Positions 29,501 to 36,307 of a stretch of DNA of 64,000 nt are shown here, piece after piece. The stretch spans positions 1 to 64,000 of the forward strand of contig JASAON010001641.1 in the NCBI GenBank assembly GCA_030849065.1, read 5' to 3'. Below the pieces are notes generated by a model that searched no databases, had not been told where the DNA came from, and saw only the letters and a program-made list of their open reading frames with translations. This DNA comes from Jaenimonas drosophilae. Its lineage: Eukaryota; Euglenozoa; Kinetoplastea; Trypanosomatida; Trypanosomatidae. Position numbers and translations under genes: made by a program. Position 1 is the stretch's first letter; each line of letters begins with the position of its first letter.

Positions 29501-29694
29501 GCTTTATCCACAATGCGAATCAGCAAGGGAATTCCCAAGGCCGAATTGAACCTCTTCAGGTACTGTTCCATGCCCATCACAAGTGAAAGTGAGAGGCCGT
29601 TAAGAGGTTCATAGAGTGCTGAGAATTGCGACTGTTCCAACTCTACCAGCTGCCCTAGTTGGGTCTTGGAGCTACGGAGTATATCATAGTCCAT
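23581..29694 (-). CDS. UPL3/UFD4/TRIP12-like HECT ubiquitin ligase
   Basis: 2037 residues. The N-terminal ~420 residues are helical armadillo-like repeats (SLIMEHVPASSLI, ICRLTSSAM, LLTLCAYEDNLISRQALEAL), as in TRIP12/UFD4/UPL3. The middle is Ser-rich. Near 1025-1075 is a Cys/His cluster (CIRGHKL, HCSTCKKG, CSTCSIHICEDCY) resembling a ZZ or DC1 zinc finger. The HECT domain covers about 1490-2037: LSIEFKGDVGVGQGPTAQFY, FRLF-type lobes, then the catalytic segment SVNTCFRYLKLPPYPS with Cys2004, 33 residues from the end. It ends GDTFELS, like UPL3's GSFDLS. An acidic ~95-residue insertion precedes the catalytic strand. The family handles N-degron and UFD substrates; the local substrate is unknown. 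Confidence 0.92.
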   Translation of the reverse strand: MDYDILRSSKTQLGQLVELEQSQFSALYEPLNGLSLSLVMGMEQYLKRFNSALGIPLLIRIVDKASSKMELGDIVVMALRSLSLIMEHVPASSLIAADNHTQICRLTSSAMHQALCGKWRYQQTDTTMMVEECLRVIRFTAKDDLTGTTLEHIAVGDLLTLCAYEDNLISRQALEALVVLCSKVVLPSQLEPAQMSLNIFALIKQKLTDGSSKRGPPDAYSCDHPLVLATENVIAPFLLNLIENLICSYKSVPDLWYQLELAVTCLGRLIERSLLCHRPRTCRAMVSSELPLALFHLMNYINSQSSLDLSVREERVLLCETLLGLITCCHRTLMLNTLMSDDAQRFFVRVLETSSSGCAPTDESNRGAEEAISTARLDDPFPRAPAIGSSRSREKGDLTTIAAFRLFVMACPTVPVEAFGLQAKVVLSVHQWLWEDDMHHYNRVIEEQCVDLESTLSQLAKEATVMAQGKKATVNFHSMSLGRGQHTKQRNVSRRFVPFVFHLTDEAKLRPVVSGVSEAAVSSSTSAGGGSADKDKSTRGASASSRASGSGGMILNSSAEVEPQHVAVGEVYLEFLCRQVKSAQSLLTRQIAISACASVLQMLLLAPKSSQRVEKLLRKVMLPMCEMFRVSLIIFDCATKSVVLTMMKWMLFHPVANSWDFALHAYRSGLVHQLQVLSTASSLPESSSRSAANREHLAEEARRLHKDLQARLQRELKGAKQTSMEHFSPVYRDIKRCLQDLSEVDQSQKGKGSLSDNAGIISSTLRKLLTIFSGKFDLTPYEAYELRLAPVLLSFLLGGRQLGDVLGETTKFVSSGSGCTYSPEMVSSLFSPSSPVEERSPWHFSLNRRDQLKMLLLHHATSSRVALLIRVANELPSGLHSLITTLVSTLPLDAELPLVESLVTRTKVKCRPAKEAFQLIGDLAPTVSLCCVDERGGTPRLSMSPSTYHSEESSTARRSSKLERSSAAPRSSTNRGGSAFSARAMAMQRICPLTTDVGSPRDPQSPASPIPTTPPITAPPSVSPKDYCIRGHKLQHMSSSTRTYHCSTCKKGNHNSHACSTCSIHICEDCYTSYEGNPLISALMTGSTLVNRTHLFAQVGDIERFFRTGTSSTKGTQVAPAPHSQLAFFEIFMSRATTFLMRTMHEPKTEAVARKLLQDHGLLHRKLFDVLKKNYSKSSLLASSSAAALATNTANAATSTTLAAEEDRLANELLAEAVEERYVLYRPNTGRCNLSQTFVGLLFERAFIMGNKQVMLQLENCLLVSDENPSEPLTIPNTSSSVRPSKTRASASATGGTHADQSQDPSSSSVSSPRPFFSREFDHDSIHRGQRYQFHHFIDDESSRCACGHYSRTNFNCSRPSEIAHSLPPMAYRGDFLLLVMFFEIFCSKGKGEHLTREELPMTTSDVKESAFLSSAVTASVLRSLEASALKVSLLPLPYAVPRWVQLVLDQARFLLPRAVRERISRFAAYDARRALYGHLRSIRAYRFDRTTNILPSEGSRYSNHKFIVDRTRLLQDAYKVLRKGSDARYSLSIEFKGDVGVGQGPTAQFYSLLAKEVSRVGMRLWKTADTAAKSTPANRSNGDAFPLVVPPKEGLYPLPVGKQLQASLLPSTPHDHLASCNSSFTKTLTAGVADSYQTTLRERFYCIQDYVMKQREHSQALYAVGAALGRAFVDSQVFPLALSPAVAIFLRQGLPPHQLVLDVSQSSLDAEAEMPIDVFGLSVGSLKWIDTEVARSVASLRNMDDKTLRMLDLRFTLPGNESYELVAGGSDVVVTIHNLERYQRRVVAALIYESVAQPLRLLTMGCLDVVPHEALAVMEVEELLPLLCGEANDDGAPLWTEADLQSVLVADHGYQQDSPQIKMLASVLCRRLTIPEQRAFLFFCTGCPRLPLGGIKALGAITVVRRSHVFIAASPTNRETAEEEVHDSENDEHDEEEEDDERSGAGAAAPSAGSPRQPGTSDWSGANLATGVPISSIVSGTTEDPDPTHTRDADWALPSVNTCFRYLKLPPYPSEDLMWRKLKVAIMQSGDTFELS

Positions 29695-30624
29695 GACGAA
29701 GCCACGTCTGTTGGTGATTGCACTACTAAATACGTCTTGAACTCACACCCAATCACAATCAGCGGGGGAGGGAAAAACACGCCGTCTTGACAACAAAGAT
29801 GGATTGGTTGGACCTGTGGCCAGAAAGGAAGAAAGAAAGATCGTCCGAATCCTCTGTCGCGTACAGAAAGCTAGAGAATGAAAGAACAACAGCGAAAATA
29901 GAATCCTCCTTCTGTGCGATATGATAGGATAAAGAAAAAGAGTACTGCAGGTTGAATTGCCGCTTTAATGGCAATCGAATCACTTCTGATTGAGTAGTTT
30001 CCCAGTCTGCACTTGATGCTGTGAGGGTGTACTACAAATCACTACAGATGTGAAGCGAGATGACAATGTCGCGAGGAGGCGACAACAATATAGACGACGA
30101 AAGCCGCAGTCTTGACCTATCACTCCTTCCCTATACAGCTGAAAAGCCAGCAACCAATGACAGGAAAGCATAGAAGTGAGGATTTGGTGATATCAGTAGG
30201 TCAGTGGGCCGTCAGACTTGTCACATCCAGATCCAAAGGTGAGCAGTTACTAGACTGGCTTATATATCTCGTTGTTGTTAAGCACACACTACCATGCATA
30301 AGCATTAGAAGCGTAATTCGTTGTATCAGGAGAAATTCCAACATGAAAGGAAGTAGTGTGCGAAACACCGAAAAAATACAACTGTGTATCGGATGTACAG
30401 GCGAGGCGATTAATGGGGGAAGATGACTCAGGAAGAGTCAATCACCGCCCGCCAGCTGTCACGACTGTCTTGTCTCTCCACGCGTAACAGATACCAGGGG
30501 AGGGTTGAAGTTCCACAGGAGGATGTATCTTCACTCCAAAAAGAAGAAGTTGCCTCTCTCATCAGGCAACGAGGCAATCGTATCGTCCAGCCACACATAA
30601 AAAAAAGGAGAGGGGTTGCGTCTT
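29695..30624. other. Intergenic
   Basis: 930 bp. Two strong acceptor-like sites (29814 and 29871) precede the HECT gene. Open frames on either strand start at non-ATG codons or are pyrimidine-tract translations. No gene supported. Confidence 0.55.
29814..29845 (-). promoter_or_regulatory. Probable spliced-leader acceptor for HECT gene
   Basis: Minus strand: TTTCTTTCTTCCTTTCTGGC then ACAG, AG at 29814-29815, 120 nt before ATG 29694. A second good acceptor lies at 29871-29872. Confidence 0.5.
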
Positions 30625-31422
30625 CTAAACCACTGTCACAAACATGGTACCAAGGCCGTCAATCTCAGCCTCAATTTCATCTCCGCGATGCACCTGACCA
30701 ACATTAGCAGGTGTTCCCGTAAAGATCAAATCACCCGGACGGAGCGTAACATACTTGGACAAGATTGAGATCATGTCAGCCACAGGAGTCACCATCGTCT
30801 CCAGATTGGCCTGTTGACGAAGTTTGCTGTTGACCTTCAGTTGAATGTTTCCAGAAGAAACCGCATTGGGGGAGGCAGGAGAGCTGTGCTTGAACAGACG
30901 AGGTGCCGACTGACGAAGGTCCTCAACACGAATCAGAGAAGACACCACAGCACTTTCCTCCGCACCCTTCGCAAAGTCCCACGGGTTACCCTCGGATTTG
31001 GCTTGCAGTTGAAGATCACGACGCGTCATGTCAAGGCCAATCGCGTAGCCGTAGATGATATCCGATGCCTTCTCCACAGAGATGTCCTGGAATTCTTCCT
31101 CTCCAGTACTCGAAGGTCCCAGGGCAACCACTAACTCAACTTCGTGTTCATAGCGCTCCGTCACGGAGGGGTAGCGAATTGAGAGCGTTGCACCTGCGGT
31201 CGTGAAAGTATGTCCAGCTGGCATCGTTACCAGTGAGTCCGTAGGCTTGGAAAAGAAGATGGGATTGCCCTGGCGCACCTCTGCGTTCATCTCCTCAGCA
31301 TGGGGTACGTAATTATGGCCAATGCCATAGATGCGGCGCACTGGAAAGGAGAGAGCGGTGGATGCTGCCGTTACCACAGGCACCACAACAGGGTGTTGAC
31401 GCAAGGGGAAAGCCAGCGCCAT
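30625..31422 (-). CDS. FAH-family hydrolase, fumarylpyruvate/acylpyruvate hydrolase-like
   Basis: 265 residues. The fold cleaves or decarboxylates beta-diketo acids using a divalent metal. Seen: YGIGHNYVPHAEEM, IFFSKPTDSLV, YEHEVELVVALG (metal-binding Glu pair), YGYAIGLDMTRRDLQ, and GDLIFTGTPANVG near the C-terminus. The GLDMTRRDLQ...PWDFAKG run is closer to bacterial fumarylpyruvate hydrolases than to the animal FAHD1 wording, so prokaryotic ancestry is possible. Residues 1-25 (MALAFPLRQHPVVVPVVTAA) could be a weak targeting sequence. The frame extends 10 codons upstream to a GTG; ATG 31422 is preferred, with a 49-nt leader after the acceptor at 31472. Confidence 0.9.
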   Translation of the reverse strand: MALAFPLRQHPVVVPVVTAASTALSFPVRRIYGIGHNYVPHAEEMNAEVRQGNPIFFSKPTDSLVTMPAGHTFTTAGATLSIRYPSVTERYEHEVELVVALGPSSTGEEEFQDISVEKASDIIYGYAIGLDMTRRDLQLQAKSEGNPWDFAKGAEESAVVSSLIRVEDLRQSAPRLFKHSSPASPNAVSSGNIQLKVNSKLRQQANLETMVTPVADMISILSKYVTLRPGDLIFTGTPANVGQVHRGDEIEAEIDGLGTMFVTVV

Positions 31423-32399
31423 GATGGATGAAACTGCGTCGATAAGAGTCACCTGAAGTTGTTTGTAAGGCCTAAAGAACGCGCAGAAAAGGAGAGAAAG
31501 GGGGGTATCTCAAGACGTCATCAATCCATTCACTTGCTTTACCACTTCCCTCTGTACATTCACAACGATTTCACTAACTTGATCCTCGCAACGCTTCTCC
31601 AGGTTTGGCATGTATCCATGTGTTGGTCAAGCTGAAGTTGCAGTAGTCTGCTCATACACAACAGATAGCACTACCATGGAGCCTTGAGCGCGCTCGGTTT
31701 GCTCGGTGAAATAGACACCAGTAGCTGAACAGAAAAGAACATGATATGGAAGAGAAGTCCTCTACGACCGGATCCTGTTCTTGTTGTTTGAACAGAGTAC
31801 CGGTTAGACAGATACGAGCTCTGGATAGGACGGACACCTATAAGAACAACGCGACTAACACGCGTCTCTCCCCAAGGAACCGTTCATAGAGATACGTACT
31901 CAAACATCTTTTGTGTTGGAGTGGGGCATGGACAATCTCCCCCTCACTCCTCCTGTAAACCGTTGTTCACCACCCACGGGAAAGGAAGTCAGCCACGTGG
32001 AGGCATCGTCATGCTGTGAGTTGCTTCTGTGGCGTACAAGTGAGAGGGCAGACATCCTCAGATAACGTGAGGCTGATGGGGGAAAGGAATCACAAGGGGA
32101 AGTTTTATGATGTGGAGAGGGGTGAACGACGACAACACGATCGTCGAGAAAAAAAACAAACGAAGCCAGGAAGGAAACAGAAAAAATGTGGAGCGGCACA
32201 CAGCCAGTCGCTCTGCTTTATCGGCTCTTGAAGATACTGGGGGCATACAACATTCAATGGAGCCGAGTATTGGCAGTCGAGGATGGTGAGCTCTCAGGAA
32301 TTTGGCGGTTAGCCACTCCTCAATGCAGTGACGTTGAACACAGCAATTTCATGGTACCTACGTACGTGCTGCATTACTGATGCTTCGAGAAGTACTAAG
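31423..32399. other. Long intergenic with unassigned acceptors
   Basis: 977 bp. Beyond the FAH acceptor, two more acceptor-like sites are seen on the minus strand: AG at 31725-31726 after TGTTCTTTTCTGTTC, and AG at 32073-32074 after long T-rich tracts. The first ATG after the latter opens a 51-codon frame (31900-32055) with no recognisable features. No confident gene. Confidence 0.45.
31472..31505 (-). promoter_or_regulatory. Probable spliced-leader acceptor
   Basis: Minus strand: CCCCCCTTTCTCTCCTTTTC then TGCGCGTTCTTTAG, AG at 31472-31473, 49 nt before the FAH-family ATG. Confidence 0.6.
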
Positions 32400-33401
32400 T
32401 TAGAGCGTATTGAAGTCGCAGTTGTTGCGTGTAGAGGGGCTTCGCGGTGGTCGTTGGTTAGGCAAAGAGCCCAAGAATAAGGACTGAGGGCTTCTTTGCT
32501 GACTTCTTGATTGCCCGTTCACGACGCCATTTCGGGCTCCGTAGTTGATGTCAGAAACTGGTGTGGTGGACGTGGATATGTGAGAGTTGGATGGAGAACG
32601 CGGCGGACGAGCCGCTTCGTCTGGTACGATCATCATCATGAGATCGTCGTCCAAAGCATCATGGGCAGTAAAACGATGGGCCACCCCATCATGCCCAACC
32701 GAGTTGAAGGACAGGGGCTGTGGACTCTGCTGTGGGTTGCGCACAATGGGTACCGTGGTGAGGGCAGGACCTGGACGAAACACCATCACTGGCTGGCAGG
32801 GCTCCAAATAGTGGGAGGACACGGGTGTGGTGGGTGACTCCATCGCCGTCGGATGAGGAGGTGGTGGCTGCATGTCCACGACACCGAAGAGTCGAGCCTC
32901 CTCCGGGCCACTAAGTGGGGATATTTCAACAGGAAAATCATCAAATGACTGCCCATGACGTTGTATGCCTACCCCCTCCGGCGTCTGCCACACATGTGAT
33001 CCTGTGTCGTGGTGCGTGGCGTTCGATCGACGCAGCGCTACGGCCTCACTCACTGGCTGACCATCTCCATTGGCGCAGCGAGAAGAAATGCGCCTTCGGG
33101 GAAGTCGTCTTCCACTTGCGGTGCCCCTGCTTCTCTCATTTCCTTGGAGTGGGTAGTCGGCCTCTCCATCCAGGCTATCCACTCCGCTTCCAAGGAGAGG
33201 ATGCTCATCTTCGTCATCCCATGCATCTTGGTCCACCTCTACACCATCATTAGCACCACTAAGACAGCACATTGAGATGAGCATGCGAATCAGCCAAATT
33301 AGAAGACCAACGGCCACAATTGCCGTGACACAAATGAGCAGACCAATCTCCACACACTGCCAATCGCTGCAGCGCGCAGAAGGCGGGGGAGGTGGCGGCA
33401 T
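32400..33401 (-). CDS. One-TM protein with long disordered tail
   Basis: Unrecognised 333-residue protein. MPPPPPPSARCSDWQC is followed by one strong membrane helix (about 17-45, IGLLICVTAIVAVGLLIWLI) and a Cys pair, then an acidic segment (EVDQDAWDDEDEHPLLG) and ~250 residues of Ser/Pro/Arg-rich disordered sequence. The short N-terminus and long cytosolic tail suggest a signal-anchor membrane protein. DEDEHPLLG contains a D/E-x3-LL-type sorting signal (inference). An acceptor-like CCCTCCATTTCAG directly abuts the ATG. No family assigned. Confidence 0.78.
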   Translation of the reverse strand: MPPPPPPSARCSDWQCVEIGLLICVTAIVAVGLLIWLIRMLISMCCLSGANDGVEVDQDAWDDEDEHPLLGSGVDSLDGEADYPLQGNERSRGTASGRRLPRRRISSRCANGDGQPVSEAVALRRSNATHHDTGSHVWQTPEGVGIQRHGQSFDDFPVEISPLSGPEEARLFGVVDMQPPPPHPTAMESPTTPVSSHYLEPCQPVMVFRPGPALTTVPIVRNPQQSPQPLSFNSVGHDGVAHRFTAHDALDDDLMMMIVPDEAARPPRSPSNSHISTSTTPVSDINYGARNGVVNGQSRSQQRSPQSLFLGSLPNQRPPRSPSTRNNCDFNTL

Positions 33402-34465
33402 CTGAAATGGAGGGTTCCCTGTCTCCTTCTCTCTCCGTGGAGATTATCTTGTGAGTCAAGAATTACTCACTCTGCCTCCACTAGGATACCTACGAAAAAG
33501 GGGTTTCCTTTAGGATATACCCAGATTTATCCCCCAATTCAAAACAGCACGTACTCCAAAGTTGCTTCAATCTGCGTGTTACGGATCTTCACTAGAAGAT
33601 GGCGAGTTGTGTCTCCCTCACACAGCTCAATCCGCATATATAGAAGAAATAACAAGCACCTCGCTGAGAATGTTGGTGTTAATGCCGAGGTAAAGCTTTC
33701 TGTAGTTCAGTTTCCTAAACAAGCTGGATACTCTCACAGCAAAGCGATGAGCGCAGCGAACCTAGATATAGACATGAGCAAATAAACCGGAAGAGAGCCA
33801 GGATGGCGTCATGAGCAACACGTCTGAGTTACCAGGAAACCTTGGTTGATTTGAGAGTCAGGGCAGAGCAGATGGCTGTGGGATCCCATGTGAATTCTGG
33901 ATATCAATGCTTTTTTCACGCCTCAGAAAAGCAGGAAGGTGTGAGGATGCACAAATGAACAACAGCAGCGATGGAGCTCAAGCTTTCCATCTAGTTTAAG
34001 AAGTCGGCATCGACTCATACCAGCGGCAAAAATCACCACAAGCTTCGAAGACACGTGAAAATCAAGGTGCGCCGTCACTGTCGTCGCAAGAGATGGCAAA
34101 ACTACAAAAAGAAACACACGCACAGATCTCAACAAGAATATTGGCTAGGTGGGAAGATTCTGTGGCCCAAATCAAGAAAAACACAGCTCCGATGATCAAC
34201 GATACTACAGCATCATGCGCCACATTTGTTTGCGCCAAAGATGAGAAGACGCTAAAACAAATAAATCGGTGAGAAAGATATCCATGCCACGTTGCTCTTC
34301 TTTAACGAGGCATCGCCGTAAATGGCAAAATAATGGTGTGGGAGGCAACTACCTGGGTTGGATCCGGAAAGATAGTGATGGGGTTGTTTTGTAATAACAT
34401 TCGAGGTAAATGAATAGCGACGACTGCCAGCACCATGGTTTGTTTTGTGTGTTTTCCCCCCTCTC
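33402..34465. other. Long intergenic
   Basis: 1064 bp between the PX gene and the one-TM gene. Minus-strand tracts with AG near 34102 (TTTCTTTTTGTAG) have no ATG-started frame longer than about 30 codons behind them. No gene, RNA or repeat recognised. Confidence 0.5.
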
Positions 34466-35626
34466 TCAGAAAAACAGTTTTCCGTTTGGCAGACCCCCGC
34501 TGTCCGTTTCGTTGGACATATATTGGCGAATGTCACCAATAACCTCCATGACGTCATTGGCAACGACGATGTAATCCTGTCGGAATCTCTTAATGATGTC
34601 GGACCAACTTAGTTCAGGAAAGTCGGGAGAAAAGATAACTGAGTCACTCATGACGCTGCAATTCTCGGATGAGCCAGTCGATTGGGCCTTGCACCGCTGG
34701 AGCACAGCATCGTGTCGCTGCAGATTCCACATGGTTTCTTGCAGAGACTTCAGCTTTCCACATGCATATCCAATCGGGCCAAGGAGATTGGTTATGAGTC
34801 CATCACACTGACTGCCGTGCAAGCGCGAAAGTGTATTGGCGCAAAATCCAACTTCTGAATCACAGCACTCTTCTGCATGATCGGATATTGCTCGTGCGGC
34901 TATTGACTTCATCCACTGAAGCTCACAATAGGCCCACATATCCGTCTTCATCTGCGTCATGGACTTGATCCATAATTCAAGCTGTGAAAACATTGCTTTA
35001 CTTTCTAAAAGGAGATTACGCTCCTCCCCATCATCTTCCACATCTGCACAAATGAATTGCGTTGGACACTTGGTCTTGTTCATGCAGATTTCGTAGTACC
35101 GAGCAAGAGAAGATTCATCACTCTCTGCTTCTGCCGATCCACCATGAAGACTCTTCCACGCTTTCTGGACAGGGGGAACGATATCTGATGGGATTCGAAG
35201 AAGTGTCATCTTAATCTTGTGAAAGTAGGAAGGCTGCTTGGAAAGGTCTTCCACGTTGGCGTCACAAAATTTTTGCAAAATGGGTACTGAGCTGAACGTC
35301 TGATGTTTTAGAACGTCTTGAAAGAACAATCGAATTCCGTATTTCCTGTACTGTTGCTTGACGTGCGTCTTGCTCTCATCCTTGAGAGAATCAAGTGCAA
35401 GAATGCCCTTCTTTCCAGGAAGCGGCGGCACACACAACTCAGGGAAAACACGCACAAGAGTCTTGCGTAGAGTATCGAAATCGCGGTAACGGCGAAGAAA
35501 TTGTGTGGTTGTCGCACGCAAGCATGGCGGCCGATTGTCAAGCTGTCCATTCCACGTGACCGTGCAGGTGAAGTGTTTGTCTGTGGCGTGTGGAGCAACC
35601 ACAACCACCTCAAGGGTCTGCTCCAT
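34466..35626 (-). CDS. PX-domain (sorting nexin-like) protein
   Basis: 386 residues. Residues ~1-115 form a PX phosphoinositide-binding domain: LRRYRDFDTLRKTLVRVFP, PPLPGKKGIL (proline loop) and a Lys/Arg-rich helix, then YGIRLFFQDVLKHQTF. RRYRDF is the usual R(R/K)YSDF lipid-binding motif. The remaining ~250 residues are helical and could be a BAR-like region (LLLESKAMFSQLELWIKSMT, CGKLKSLQETMWNLQRHDAV), as in SNX-BAR proteins, but this is only inferred. Expected on endosomes. The frame extends 11 codons upstream to TTG; ATG 35626 follows the acceptor at 35666 by 40 nt. Confidence 0.85.
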   Translation of the reverse strand: MEQTLEVVVVAPHATDKHFTCTVTWNGQLDNRPPCLRATTTQFLRRYRDFDTLRKTLVRVFPELCVPPLPGKKGILALDSLKDESKTHVKQQYRKYGIRLFFQDVLKHQTFSSVPILQKFCDANVEDLSKQPSYFHKIKMTLLRIPSDIVPPVQKAWKSLHGGSAEAESDESSLARYYEICMNKTKCPTQFICADVEDDGEERNLLLESKAMFSQLELWIKSMTQMKTDMWAYCELQWMKSIAARAISDHAEECCDSEVGFCANTLSRLHGSQCDGLITNLLGPIGYACGKLKSLQETMWNLQRHDAVLQRCKAQSTGSSENCSVMSDSVIFSPDFPELSWSDIIKRFRQDYIVVANDVMEVIGDIRQYMSNETDSGGLPNGKLFF

Positions 35627-35665
35627 ATATATACAAGCCGGAGGAGCGGAATAGACCAAAAGAAT

Positions 35666-35702
35666 CTGAACAGCAAGAGCAACAAAAACAAAGAAAAATA
35701 AC
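35666..35702 (-). promoter_or_regulatory. Probable spliced-leader acceptor
   Basis: Minus strand: TTATTTTTCTTTGTTTTTG then TTGCTCTTGCTGTTCAG, AG at 35666-35667, upstream of the PX gene. Confidence 0.6.
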
Positions 35703-35829
35703 CCACGGACTTCACAGCCTAAGATACTGTTCTCTTCGACGTCTACACCACATGAACAAAGAGGGATGAAAGAGGTTTGGCATGTTTATGACGCTCTACG
35801 CTCATGGAAAGCCAGAGTTGCGCAGCTGG

Positions 35830-36021
35830 TCACGACATAACAGCAAGAAGATTGATGATTGATCTTGGTGCGCAGTGGCCCAAAACATGTGATTGTTGCA
35901 CAGCAGATATTCGTTGGCCTGTGGGGTGGAGGAGAGTTGTTGTTGTTGTTGTTGTCTGCCAGAGCAGAACGGGCCACAGTGAAGAGCCAGAAGTTACACA
36001 GCACAGTAGACGCCGCAACAT
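35830..36021 (-). CDS. Possible 63-residue small protein behind an orphan acceptor
   Basis: ATG-started frame that is the first ATG after the very strong acceptor at 36057-36058, with a leader of about 36 nt, typical of kinetoplastid mRNAs. It begins MLRRLLCCVTSG and contains a Thr run translated from a (GTT)n microsatellite. No family is recognised and the composition is not convincing. It may be a real small gene, a non-coding transcript, or part of a long alternative leader of the PX gene. Confidence 0.2.
   Translation of the reverse strand: MLRRLLCCVTSGSSLWPVLLWQTTTTTTTLLHPTGQRISAVQQSHVLGHCAPRSIINLLAVMS
35937..35956. repeat. (GTT)n microsatellite
   Basis: Six to seven consecutive TTG/GTT units in the intergenic region, read as AAC repeats on the transcribed strand. 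Confidence 0.7.
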
Positions 36022-36056
36022 CGACAGATGCGTCCCTCCGGTGTAGCACCCTCAAA

Positions 36057-36083
36057 CTGAGTAAGAGAGAGGAGAAAAAAACA
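36057..36083 (-). promoter_or_regulatory. Orphan spliced-leader acceptor
   Basis: Minus strand: TTGTTTTTTTCTCCTCTCTC then TTACTCAG, AG at 36057-36058. It lies 430 nt upstream of the PX start, which has its own acceptor at 35666. Confidence 0.5.
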
Positions 36084-36307
36084 ATGGCGTGAGCCATACG
36101 AAGGTGCGTATAGAGGTACAGCTGAGTTGGTGTGTGTATCACTGGGAGTGAATGTCGCTCGCATCACTCAACCCGTCAACACAGTCGCCGAGACCAGAAA
36201 TCAGCGGCGAAGCTCTTCAGCAAAACAAAAAAAGAAACACATTGGGGCCAAGGATGAATAATATGGTTGCATTCCGTTGTTTCTTGGCAAATGACGAAGT
36301 TACAGCA

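Larger units (their letters stand above)
35627..36307. other. Intergenic between USP and PX genes
   Basis: Holds two strong acceptors (35666 and 36057), the candidate 63-codon frame and the (GTT)n repeat. Nothing else seen. Confidence 0.5.
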
